Source: Vibrio breoganii (GTDB taxonomy: Bacteria; Pseudomonadota; Gammaproteobacteria; Enterobacterales; Vibrionaceae). Taken from it: 64,000 bases of DNA. Under the pieces are notes generated by a model. It was given only the letters and a program-made list of their open reading frames with translations. It had not been told where the DNA came from and searched no databases. The stretch is from positions 124,001-188,000 of the forward strand of contig NZ_CP016178.1 in NCBI RefSeq assembly GCF_001677275.1. The letters are read 5' to 3'. The position numbers and the translations under genes are program-made. Shown piece after piece: positions 44,741 through 53,264 of the stretch. Numbering within the stretch: the stretch's first letter is position 1; each line of letters opens with the position of its first letter.

Positions 44741-46897
44741 CTATTTGATGTTGATGTTTCTATCACGCTGGTCGTACATATCTGGCGTGGTGTGCACCCC
44801 ACCTGCATAACCTGCTTTCTCAAGGGTTTCTCGCACGTCTTTCACATCCTCAGCGGTGACTACCACGTCTCTTGCTCCTAAGTGATAGCGTACGAAGGTA
44901 ATCAGTTCCGCTAATTGCTGATCTGATAGCACGTCCTCAAAGCTTGCCATAGGCATGAAGTTCTTGTCTTCGACCAAATAGGTGGGCTCTAAGCCACGCA
45001 CGGTAACCGCTATGGTATTGAATGGGTCACGGTGCATGATGATGCCGTTATCTAGCAGTGCCGGCGCTATTGGATCTCGCCCTTTACCGTCTTCGCCGTG
45101 GCAAGCACCACAGGTTTGTTGATAAATAGGATAGATGTCAGAGTTGTAGGCACTGTCATCAAACCCTTTAGGCTTTAACACAACTGCATCAGGGCTAATG
45201 AAGTTATCCGTATCCCCTTTTATGAGGTAGTAAGACATAGATTCCACGTCTTCTCGGGTCATCAGACTGAGGCTGTTTTTCACTACATCCGCCATTCCGG
45301 CAAAGGCCGTACCTTTCGCTGAATGTCCGGTATGTAGAAAATCAGTCAATACCTCGACATCCCAACCGTCGGTGTATAGCTCATTAGAGGTAATATCCGG
45401 AGCATTCCACCCATCGATGAGGTTACCTTGGAATATACGGTCAGCAATGATGGCCTGAGCAATGTTTCGCGGAGAATGGCATTCTGAACAGTGTCCAAGG
45501 CCTGCGACCCAATACTTACCCTTCTGCCATTTTTCCACATCGTCCACGCTTTCTTTGATTTCTGCTGGGACTTCATAGGAGAGTGGATTGGTATCCATAA
45601 ACACAATGTTCCAGCTAAGCAGTCCCAGTCGAATATTCGAAGGGAAGATCATGCTGTTGTCATCGTTACGCCTTGGCACTGCAGTGATCGATTGTAGGTA
45701 TTCCCACATGTCGAGCATGTCCTGGTCTGTGACGTATTGATACGAGGTGTAGGGCATAGCAGGGTAGAGATAGCCATGACGACCTTTACCATCAACCAGA
45801 GCCGCCTTGAAGTCTTCAAAGTCGTACTCTCCTATACCCTCGCTTGCATGAGGCGTGATATTGGTAGAGTAGACGGTACCAAAAGGGGTCACGAAGGGTA
45901 GGCCACCGGCAAAGGGTTCACCACCCTCAGCACTATGACAAGCTACACAGTCACCCGCGTGAGCCAGATATTCACCACGTTCAATAGCATCAGCGTCCAA
46001 GTTTGCGATCTTCGCATCCCAATCTAAACGCGACTTGGTCATCATGGCGCCGATCGCTAGGATTTGGTTACGCGACAATTGCCCCTCAAAGGCTGGCATG
46101 ACGTTATTGAGACCAAAACGAATGGTATGTTGGATCTCTTCGATACTTCCGCCATGAAGCCAAGTGTCATCAGATAGGATGGGTACGCCCAGCTCTTGAT
46201 TGCTGATTGATCCATCGCCATGACAGGCAGAGCAGTATTGAGTGAAGAGCTGTTTACCCAGCTCGACTTTAACCGCTGGCACATTGGAATGGCGCTGATT
46301 TAGAGAGGCCAAGTAGTACGAGAGCTTGGCAATCTCGTCTTCGTTGAGAACCTCGTTATAGCCCGCCATCGCACCATTGCGACCTTTCTCAATGGAGTGA
46401 ATGATGGCCTCGTCGCTTCCGCCGTACATCCAGTCGTTATCGATAAGGTTAGGGAAGTGCTTTTGACCTTGAGCATTGTCCCTGTGACAAGCCGCGCAAT
46501 GGGTTTGAAACAGCATTCGTCCTGAGGTGGTAATGGCCTCGTTTTGAGCAAGGCTTATTAATGAGGTGTCGGTGACCGTGGCGAATTGCTCGTCTAATGT
46601 TGTGCTAGGCGCGCTTAGCTTGTCGTCACTTTGCTCCCAGTCTACCAAACCTTGCCAATTGCCAAGCCCTGGGTAAAGAACCAGATAACCAACGGAAACA
46701 GAAAAGGCGATAAAGTAGCTGATAAACAGTAGTTTAGGTGGCGGTGCATCATTTTCATCGATGCCATCAAAGGTCGCTAGAGACTTGTTTGCATCTGCTT
46801 CGTGGTTTTTGCGCCAATATTTGACGACAATCCCCACCATTAACACAAAGAAAACGACTGTGCAGATAACGGCCCATAAATTCCAGAAATTACTCAT
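44741..46897 (-). CDS. ccoP: pentahaem cbb3 oxidase subunit III (CcoP fused to a trihaem cytochrome module)
   Basis: The 718-residue protein starts as a CcoP: two membrane helices (about 6-27 and 57-75), PGLGNWQGLVDW, and two haem-c motifs CAACH (134-138) and CSACH (222-226) with WMYGGS and WLHGGS. From about 300 on, it adds three more, CVACH (317-321), CSECH (470-474) and CGACH (596-600). Their surroundings (GGLPFVTPFGTVYSTNITP, PYTSYQYVTDQDMLDMWEYLQS, WNAPDITSNELY) resemble the trihaem cytochrome subunit of alcohol or gluconate dehydrogenases. CcoP normally has about 300 residues and two haems. The extra module may take electrons directly from a periplasmic dehydrogenase. It overlaps ccoO by 4 nt. 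Confidence 0.88.
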   Translation of the reverse strand: MSNFWNLWAVICTVVFFVLMVGIVVKYWRKNHEADANKSLATFDGIDENDAPPPKLLFISYFIAFSVSVGYLVLYPGLGNWQGLVDWEQSDDKLSAPSTTLDEQFATVTDTSLISLAQNEAITTSGRMLFQTHCAACHRDNAQGQKHFPNLIDNDWMYGGSDEAIIHSIEKGRNGAMAGYNEVLNEDEIAKLSYYLASLNQRHSNVPAVKVELGKQLFTQYCSACHGDGSISNQELGVPILSDDTWLHGGSIEEIQHTIRFGLNNVMPAFEGQLSRNQILAIGAMMTKSRLDWDAKIANLDADAIERGEYLAHAGDCVACHSAEGGEPFAGGLPFVTPFGTVYSTNITPHASEGIGEYDFEDFKAALVDGKGRHGYLYPAMPYTSYQYVTDQDMLDMWEYLQSITAVPRRNDDNSMIFPSNIRLGLLSWNIVFMDTNPLSYEVPAEIKESVDDVEKWQKGKYWVAGLGHCSECHSPRNIAQAIIADRIFQGNLIDGWNAPDITSNELYTDGWDVEVLTDFLHTGHSAKGTAFAGMADVVKNSLSLMTREDVESMSYYLIKGDTDNFISPDAVVLKPKGFDDSAYNSDIYPIYQQTCGACHGEDGKGRDPIAPALLDNGIIMHRDPFNTIAVTVRGLEPTYLVEDKNFMPMASFEDVLSDQQLAELITFVRYHLGARDVVVTAEDVKDVRETLEKAGYAGGVHTTPDMYDQRDRNINIK

Positions 46898-47505
46898 TGA
46901 GTTACTCCTTCTGCCGTATCAACCCCTAGGCTTTGAAGGTAACGTATTAATACCTCGCCCTTGGTTTTTCCGCGCACCTGTAGGCGAGCATTTGCGATAT
47001 CATCTTCACTGTATGGCACACCTAATGTACGTAGGGTGAGCATTTTGTCAGTGATGTCATCGCCCGAGAGTTTTTGTTCAAACAGCCACGGATATGACGG
47101 CATGATAGAGGTAGGTATCACATCTCTTGGATTAACTAGATGCAGTACGTGCCACTGATCCGAGTATTTTCTTCCTAAGTTAGTGAGATCTGGACCAGTA
47201 CGCTTGGAACCCCAAAGGTTTGGAAATTCGTAGATATCATCCGGCTCTTGGTTGGCCCTGCCGTTGCGTTTAACCTCAGGCTCTAAAGGGCGTACCATTT
47301 GTGTATGACACACATGACAGCCTTCACTGATATAGATATCCCTGCCAGCAACTTCTACGGCAGTGAGTGGTTTTGCCATGCTATTGGCTGCCAGCTCTGG
47401 TCCTCGGACAATATTTGGCACAATCAGCACCAATATTGAGAAGGACGCGACAACTATGGTCGCAATGATGAGAATAACGACCGATTGAGTGAAGTCTTTA
47501 CTCAT
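46894..47505 (-). CDS. ccoO: cbb3-type oxidase subunit II, monohaem cytochrome c
   Basis: The 203-residue subunit has an N-terminal membrane anchor (VVILIIATIVVASFSILVLIVP), one haem-c motif CHVCHTQMVRPL (about residues 63-67) and PDLTNLGRKYSDQWHVLHLVNPRDV, all CcoO hallmarks. It passes electrons from CcoP to the CcoN catalytic core in the periplasm. It begins right after ccoN, sharing a base with its stop, and overlaps ccoP by 4 nt. Confidence 0.92.
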   Translation of the reverse strand: MSKDFTQSVVILIIATIVVASFSILVLIVPNIVRGPELAANSMAKPLTAVEVAGRDIYISEGCHVCHTQMVRPLEPEVKRNGRANQEPDDIYEFPNLWGSKRTGPDLTNLGRKYSDQWHVLHLVNPRDVIPTSIMPSYPWLFEQKLSGDDITDKMLTLRTLGVPYSEDDIANARLQVRGKTKGEVLIRYLQSLGVDTAEGVTQ

Positions 47506-48917
47506 TATGCCGCCTCCCTTTTAAGCACTAGCTTGGGCATTTTGACTGTCTTATACAGGTTGTACACCATCAGTAGCAGGCCAAGTACAAACAGTGCCCC
47601 ACCAAAGAATCGTAAGAATAACCAAGGCGCTTTGAAGTCCATGGCTTCAACGAAGCTGTAAACCAGTTCGCCATTTTCACTTTGTGCGAGCCACATATAG
47701 CCTTCACCGATACCTGCCACCCATAGTGCGATGGCATAAATAGCGACACCGGCATGTGCCAGCCAAAAGTGCCACTTAATCAGTCGTGTAGAGTACAGTT
47801 TATCTTTGCCCCACAACTTCGGAATGAAGTAGTAGAAAACCGCAATACCGGACATTCCCACCCAACCAAGTGCACCAGAGTGTACGTGACCGATAATCCA
47901 CTCAGTGTTGTGTGCAAGCATGTTGAACCAACGAATCGCCAGCAATGGGCCTTCAAATGTGGCTAAGCAGTAGTAAAGAATGGCCGAAAAGAAGAACAGC
48001 ATAATGTAGTCATTTTTCAGCTTCTCTTTGTTTTGCAGCAGTGTCATAGCACTGTTGAATGCACCACCCCAAGAGGGTAGCCAAAGGATCAGCGACATCA
48101 CGATGCCGATGTTTTGCACCCATATTGGGACAGAAGAGTAGATAAGGTGGTGAGTCCCTGCCCAGGTATAGAAGCCAACCAGTCCCCAAAAGTGAATGAC
48201 AGAAAGACGGTAAGAATAGATAGGTCGCTCGGCTACTTTTGGGATGAAGTAGTAGTTCATGCCTATGACACCAGCAGTCAGCAGGAAGCCCACCGCATTA
48301 TGACCCCACCACCACTGAACTATGGCATCTTGAGCGCCCGCAAAGACAGAATAAGACTTCATCATTGAAGCAGGGAGCGCTAAATTATTGACCACAAAAA
48401 TCAGGGCGATAACAATAATAAACGCGGCAAAGAACCAGTTGGCCACGAAGATGTGATTGACCTTTCGTTTCGCTAACGTGCCAAAGAAGAGGATGGCGTA
48501 GAGGACCCAAACCAATACGATAAGTAGGTCAATTGGCCACTCTAATTCGGCATACTCTTTTGATGTGGTGTAACCCAGAGGCAGCGATAAAAGCGCGAGC
48601 AACAACACCAATTGCCATCCCCAAAACACCATCCATGCGAGGCTTTTATTGAATAAGCCACATTGTCCGGTGCGCTGGGCGATATATAAAGATGCACCCA
48701 TTAATACGTTGACGACAAAGCCGTAAATAACGCCGGAGGTGTGCAGTGGACGCAGTCGACCAAATTGGAAGTATTCCGAATCAAAATTAAGGATGGGCCA
48801 ATACAGTTGAGCGGCGAGTACTACGCCGATAAACATGCCTACTACTGACCAAATTACGGACGCCACAACGAAGTATTTGACGACCTTGGTGCTGTACACC
48901 GTGGTTTCGTTTTCCAT
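47505..48917 (-). CDS. ccoN: cbb3-type oxidase subunit I, catalytic
   Basis: The 470-residue polytopic protein of the haem-copper oxidase family shows FGRLRPLHTSGVIYGF (haem b ligand His), WWWGHNAVGFLLTAGVIGMNYYFIPK with the Cu-ligand His and nearby Tyr, GTHHLIYSSVP with the His pair and HNTEWIIGHVHSGALGWVG. It reduces oxygen to water with low-oxygen affinity in this family. The gene starts 12 nt after that of a small cytochrome c. No CcoQ gene is present. Confidence 0.93.
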   Translation of the reverse strand: MENETTVYSTKVVKYFVVASVIWSVVGMFIGVVLAAQLYWPILNFDSEYFQFGRLRPLHTSGVIYGFVVNVLMGASLYIAQRTGQCGLFNKSLAWMVFWGWQLVLLLALLSLPLGYTTSKEYAELEWPIDLLIVLVWVLYAILFFGTLAKRKVNHIFVANWFFAAFIIVIALIFVVNNLALPASMMKSYSVFAGAQDAIVQWWWGHNAVGFLLTAGVIGMNYYFIPKVAERPIYSYRLSVIHFWGLVGFYTWAGTHHLIYSSVPIWVQNIGIVMSLILWLPSWGGAFNSAMTLLQNKEKLKNDYIMLFFFSAILYYCLATFEGPLLAIRWFNMLAHNTEWIIGHVHSGALGWVGMSGIAVFYYFIPKLWGKDKLYSTRLIKWHFWLAHAGVAIYAIALWVAGIGEGYMWLAQSENGELVYSFVEAMDFKAPWLFLRFFGGALFVLGLLLMVYNLYKTVKMPKLVLKREAA

Positions 48918-48928
48918 CAGAGAGTCCT

Positions 48929-49252
48929 TTACTGCTGAGTGTCTTGACCAAGTTGGGAGAAGTAGTAAGAGATATCTTCAATATCTTGATCGGTGAGGGA
49001 ATCTGCTTGTTGCTGCATTAAAATGGCGAGTCCACTGGTTCTTTCTCGCGCTTTGTAATCTTTCAATGAGGAAATGAGGTATCCCATTTTCTGGCCGCGA
49101 AGGTTCGGGTAGGGATCAAGGGTGGAAATGCCATCTTCGCCATGACAGGTCATGCAGACTTTGGCTTTGGCTTTGCCCACTTCAAACTGTGCATCTTCTT
49201 GTGCATAAGCGGTTGCGCTTAAACCTAGTATTGCTAGTAACAGCACTTTCAT
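48929..49252 (-). CDS. periplasmic class I cytochrome c
   Basis: The 107-residue precursor has a signal peptide (MKVLLLAILGLSATAYA) and one haem site CMTCHGEDGIS near residues 33-37, with a Met ligand likely in KMGYLIS or LAILMQQQAD. It resembles cytochrome c4/c5-like electron carriers. First gene of the oxidase operon, it probably brings electrons to the CcoP module. Confidence 0.88.
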   Translation of the reverse strand: MKVLLLAILGLSATAYAQEDAQFEVGKAKAKVCMTCHGEDGISTLDPYPNLRGQKMGYLISSLKDYKARERTSGLAILMQQQADSLTDQDIEDISYYFSQLGQDTQQ

Positions 49253-49399
49253 CGGTGTAAATCCTTTTCCGATCCTCTTTTCGAACGAAAGAGAGGTGTT
49301 GACAGATGTAGCCCAAAGTATAGTTAACCATTTGAATAAGGCGTTGCTTTGGTTACTTTTTTGTACGCACCTGAATAGGAAAAGGTTTAGTTAATCAAG

Positions 49400-49438
49400 G
49401 CCAAGCACCCTATAAGTAAGAATTTTAGGGTGCTTGGC
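49400..49438. terminator. terminator-like hairpin between nasA and the cytochrome gene
   Basis: GCCAAGCACCCT pairs perfectly with AGGGTGCTTGGC, separated by 15 nt. It lies just downstream of the nasA stop on minus and upstream of the oxidase operon. A clean U-run is not present, so its strength is uncertain. Confidence 0.65.
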
Positions 49439-49452
49439 GATGACTACAATGT

Positions 49453-51957
49453 TTATGCCGGAGTTAAGCTTTGGGGGTCGTTTGCCAGAGTTTGCATGAT
49501 ATCTGAAGCGTTTCCTTGCTCATCTGTTTGCAGGTACAACTCAATGAGCCTTGTCACCTCCCAATCAGCAAAGCGCTCTTGCACTGACAGTAGTTGGGTC
49601 GGTTTGTCATTGTCCAAAATTAACCACTGGGCTTGGCCTTGATGGGATTCGGAGCTGATCAGGCGTTGGTCATCTACTTGCAAATAGCCTTTCAACTTAG
49701 CTGCAAGCTCACTCATGGGTAGGACTGATTCAATTCGATATAAATAGCCACCTTGAACCTTTTGTCGTGCCCAGTAATCCATGTCATTCAAATCCAGAGT
49801 ATCTTTGGAAATGAACACAGCGCAGCTGACACTAGCAAATGAAGAGATCGCGACGGCGGAATGCTTGAATTCAGGTTGCCCAGACAATTCATCGGTGGTG
49901 TTGGCAATCAGTGCGCAAGGTTTACTGTTTTTAGAGGTGGTCTCGTTCCAGTGTATCGGCATAAACAGCTGTGATGGGGAAACCTCAGAAGTCACCTTAG
50001 CTCGCACTAACGCCTCTCCTTGGAGGTTAGACACCTTAGCCAACTGACCGTCCAATATCTGGTATCTTGACGCCGTATCAGGATGCACCTGTACAAAGGG
50101 TTCAGTGGTGTGTTCTGCCAATTTAGGGGACAAGCCTGTTCTGGACATGGTGTGCCAATGATCTCTAACCCGACCGCTGTTTAGGATCAATGGGTGTTTG
50201 GCATCTGTTTTGGCTAATGGAGCCTGGTAGTTAACCGCAACAAATCGAGCTCGCTTATTAGGGGTATAAAATTGACCATCGCTGAACAGCCTCTGATTGA
50301 CCACTTGGTGTTGAAGCTCTGTCACTGGCCATTGCTGAGGTTTAAGCTGGCTATAGCCCTTGTCGTCTAGCTGGGTTAAACCAATCAAATTAAGGTCTCG
50401 CTCAAAGTTATCATTTCCAAGAGTCGTCAGCTTGGCGTACTCAGAAAATATCTCGCCCTCATGTATGTAGTCAAAGGCCTCTTTAAACCCCATTCTATGA
50501 GCAACCTGACTGATGATCCACCAATCGGGCTTTGCCTCTCCGGGGCTAGGTAGAATACGTCGCTGCCTTGAAATTCGGCGTTCGGAATTCGTCACAGTAC
50601 CAGATTTCTCACTCCACCCTTGAGCAGGCAAAACTACATCAGCCAAGCGACTGGTTTCGGTATCGGCAATACAATCTGACACGACCACTAAGGGGCATTT
50701 TTCCAGCGCAGATCGTATCTTGTCGGAATTAGGCAGGCTGACCATAGGGTTAGTGGCCATGATCCACACCGCCTTTATTTTCCCGGAGTCTATGGCATCA
50801 AACATGTCGATGGCTTTCAGGCCAGGCTGTGTGGCTAGGGTGTCCGTCTGCCAGTAATCACTGACGAGTTGCAGGTGCTCTGGGTTATCAAACTCCATAT
50901 GTGCGGTAAGCGTATTGGCTAATGCGCCAATTTCTCGTCCGCCCATAGCGTTGGGCTGTCCAGTGACAGAGAATGGTCCGCAGCCGGCTTTACCTATTTT
51001 ACCTGTGGCAAGGTGACAGTTAAGGATGGCGTTCACTTTATCAGAGCCGCTACTGGACTGATTCACTCCTTGAGAGTAGATAGTGATTACCTTGTCTGTG
51101 TTGGCAAATTCGCTGTAAAACTGAATTAATTGTTGCTCGGTAAGTCCTGTGACCTGTTCTATATTTTGCTCTGAAAGTGCAGAGTGAATTGTCTCTTCAA
51201 AATGATCGGTATGTGATGAGATAAACTCGTGATCCAGAGAGTCCTGCTGGATAAGATGCGCAAGTAAACCATTAAACAAAGCCACATCTGAACCCGATTC
51301 TATAGGCAGATGGGTATCGGCAAGCTCACAGGTATCGGTCTTTCTTGGGTCAACCACGACTATCTTTAGCGAAGGGTTTTCTTGCTTAGCTGTACGAAGT
51401 CGTTGAAATAAAACAGGATGGCACCAAGCTAGGTTTGACCCCACAATCACCACCATTTCTGCTTGCTCGAGATCTTCATAGCAAACGGGAACCGTGTCGC
51501 TACCAAAGGCTCGCTTGTGCCCGACAACAGAAGAAGCCATGCAAAGGCGAGAATTACTATCGATATTAGCCGTCCCCATAAAGCCCTTGATGAGCTTGTT
51601 GGCAACATAGTAATCCTCGGTTAACAGTTGTCCTGAAACATAGAATGCCACGGAGTCTGGGCCATGTTCTTGGATAGTTTGTGCAAACCGCTCTGCGACC
51701 ATTGTAGTGGCATCTTCCCACGACAATGCTTTATCACCATGGTCAGTTTTTTGGGTTGGAGATAACAGGCGACCATCATGAATAACCGTTTCTCCTAGCG
51801 CTATCCCTTTGGTGCACAACTTGCCATAGTTTGAGGGATGTTCCTTATCTCCGCGTATCTCCAACTCGCCGGAATGCTTCGGTCTGGCTTCGATTCCGCA
51901 ACCAACACCGCAGTATGCACAAGTGGTTTTGATCCATCCTTCATTATGTTCAGTCAT
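49453..51957 (-). CDS. nasA: assimilatory nitrate reductase large subunit
   Basis: The 834-residue molybdopterin enzyme starts with a 4Fe-4S site, CAYCGVGCGIE with Cys at about 13, 16 and 20 and a fourth in YGKLCTKG near 48. MGD-binding stretches follow: FMGTANIDSNSRLCMASSVVGHKRAFGSDTVP, VVDPRKTDTCELADTHLPI, GKAGCGPFSVTGQPNAMGGREIG. It reduces nitrate to nitrite in the cytoplasm. Unlike many NasA proteins it has no cysteine-rich BFD domain at the C-terminus, which here ends in about 120 residues without a clear motif. No NasC-like electron donor gene is in the window. It diverges from cobA-nirBD. Confidence 0.9.
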   Translation of the reverse strand: MTEHNEGWIKTTCAYCGVGCGIEARPKHSGELEIRGDKEHPSNYGKLCTKGIALGETVIHDGRLLSPTQKTDHGDKALSWEDATTMVAERFAQTIQEHGPDSVAFYVSGQLLTEDYYVANKLIKGFMGTANIDSNSRLCMASSVVGHKRAFGSDTVPVCYEDLEQAEMVVIVGSNLAWCHPVLFQRLRTAKQENPSLKIVVVDPRKTDTCELADTHLPIESGSDVALFNGLLAHLIQQDSLDHEFISSHTDHFEETIHSALSEQNIEQVTGLTEQQLIQFYSEFANTDKVITIYSQGVNQSSSGSDKVNAILNCHLATGKIGKAGCGPFSVTGQPNAMGGREIGALANTLTAHMEFDNPEHLQLVSDYWQTDTLATQPGLKAIDMFDAIDSGKIKAVWIMATNPMVSLPNSDKIRSALEKCPLVVVSDCIADTETSRLADVVLPAQGWSEKSGTVTNSERRISRQRRILPSPGEAKPDWWIISQVAHRMGFKEAFDYIHEGEIFSEYAKLTTLGNDNFERDLNLIGLTQLDDKGYSQLKPQQWPVTELQHQVVNQRLFSDGQFYTPNKRARFVAVNYQAPLAKTDAKHPLILNSGRVRDHWHTMSRTGLSPKLAEHTTEPFVQVHPDTASRYQILDGQLAKVSNLQGEALVRAKVTSEVSPSQLFMPIHWNETTSKNSKPCALIANTTDELSGQPEFKHSAVAISSFASVSCAVFISKDTLDLNDMDYWARQKVQGGYLYRIESVLPMSELAAKLKGYLQVDDQRLISSESHQGQAQWLILDNDKPTQLLSVQERFADWEVTRLIELYLQTDEQGNASDIMQTLANDPQSLTPA

Positions 51958-51999
51958 GGGCGTTCCCTTTCATGTCTTAAGCTCTAATCTCTATTACCC

Positions 52000-52015
52000 T
52001 GCAAAAATCAAACCA
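52000..52015 (-). promoter_or_regulatory. possible sigma-54 promoter of nasA
   Basis: On minus the sequence reads TGGTTTGATTTTTGCA: TGG and TTGCA with the required GG-N10-GC spacing, although the -24 box lacks the usual C. It lies 43-58 nt upstream of the nasA start. Supported mainly by symmetry with the promoter on the other side of the gap. Confidence 0.4.
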
Positions 52016-52131
52016 AAGCCTCAAAAAAAACACTATTCAAAAATATATGTTGTAAAACAATATCTTAAAATTACATGTACCCCTAAAGTGGTATGCATTA
52101 ATTGCTTGAATATGCTCTTTATGATTGTTTC

Positions 52132-52148
52132 TGCACCATTTTGATCAA
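52132..52148. promoter_or_regulatory. putative NtrC-type site in the nas/nir divergent gap
   Basis: TGCACCATTTTGATCAA matches the NtrC dyad at 11 of 14 positions, with a perfect left half. Further TGCAC half-sites lie at 52152 and 52204. It is between the two sigma-54-like promoters, so it could serve both directions. Inferred from motif only. Confidence 0.4.
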
Positions 52149-52288
52149 TTTTGCACCGCGAATGGACATAAATTGTGAGTTTATGTTTTTCTGTGTGAAT
52201 TTTGCACAGTGATTTTGTAGAGTAATTGCATGTTAAGTGATTGTTATTAAAGGTTAATGAATTTTAATTTTGTCTTAGATCAAATTAT

Positions 52289-52304
52289 TGGCCTCCAATT
52301 TGCA
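52289..52304 (+). promoter_or_regulatory. sigma-54 promoter of the cobA-nir operon
   Basis: TGGCCTCCAATTTGCA has TGGC and TTGCA with GG-N10-GC spacing, a strong match to the RpoN consensus, 78 nt upstream of cobA. The rest of the 424-bp gap is AT-rich and contains the NtrC-like sites. Confidence 0.6.
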
Positions 52305-52381
52305 GGAGTTGGCACAGAGGCGAATAAAAATTTGGTAGTGATGGTGAGAAGTCATGACGTACCAGATCTAGGAGTGAAGTA

Positions 52382-53194
52382 ATGGGAATACAAAGTAAAT
52401 ATCTAGGTCGAGTAACCTTAGTGGGAGCAGGTCCAGGTGACCCTGACTTGCTAACGGTCAAAGCGAGCAGAACCATACAACAAGCTCGATTCATCATGTA
52501 CGACAACTTAGTGAGTCATGAAATCAGAGCCCTGTTCCCAGAGGGAGCAGAGAAGGTATTTGTCGGTAAATCCAAAGGCATGCACTGCGCAACGCAAGAT
52601 CAGATCAACACCTTACTACTCAATGCAGCGCTAGAAGGTAAAGATGTTTGTCGTGTGAAAGGCGGAGACTCTTTTGTGTTTGGGCGTGGCGGCGAAGAGA
52701 TGCTGATGCTGGCAAAACAGGGTGTAGAAGTGGATGTCATACCGGGCATTACGGCGGCTTCAGGTTGCACTAGCTATGCAGATATTCCTCTTACTCACCG
52801 AGGTTTGGCGCAAGGCTGCACCTTTGTCACGGCTCACGCTGACAAAGAACTCGATATCAACTGGGATGCATTGGCTCAGCTGAAGCAAACCTTAGTCTTC
52901 TATATGGGGCTGAGCAAAACGGATATGTTGATGGAGAAATTGACCAAGGGTGGATTATCAGAAAACACCCCGGTTGCCTTCATTGAGAATGGTTGTACCC
53001 CTAAACAGCGCGTACTTATCGGCAAACTTCATCAGCTCACTTCCCTTAAACAACAGCATCAAATTCAGTCACCAGCATTGATTGTGGTGGGCGAGGTTGT
53101 GTCCGTTGCTGAGCAAATGGATTGGCTTGGTCAACTGTCTGGCAGGCAGCTACGCAAAGTAGAGCATGAGCAAACACTGCAGATGACGGCATAG
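52382..53194 (+). CDS. cobA: uroporphyrinogen-III C-methyltransferase
   Basis: The 270-residue SUMT carries VTLVGAGPGDPDLLTVKA at the N-terminus (about 11-28), VKGGDSFVFGRGGEE and PGITAASGCTSYADIPLTHRGLAQ, the SAM-binding and catalytic blocks. It makes precorrin-2 for sirohaem, the cofactor of the nitrite reductase encoded next. It is the single-domain form, without the CysG dehydrogenase part. AGGAG precedes the start. Confidence 0.92.
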   Translation: MGIQSKYLGRVTLVGAGPGDPDLLTVKASRTIQQARFIMYDNLVSHEIRALFPEGAEKVFVGKSKGMHCATQDQINTLLLNAALEGKDVCRVKGGDSFVFGRGGEEMLMLAKQGVEVDVIPGITAASGCTSYADIPLTHRGLAQGCTFVTAHADKELDINWDALAQLKQTLVFYMGLSKTDMLMEKLTKGGLSENTPVAFIENGCTPKQRVLIGKLHQLTSLKQQHQIQSPALIVVGEVVSVAEQMDWLGQLSGRQLRKVEHEQTLQMTA

Positions 53195-53264
53195 TCGCAA
53201 AGGTATTTGGAAGAGTACGCACAAGAATTTAGTAACAAAATTCGGGTTTCAAGGAATGGATATT

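Noticed and set aside
49380-49400. FNR-like half-site TTGAT on minus upstream of the oxidase operon
   Set aside because: Only one half matches and it touches the nasA hairpin; too weak to call.
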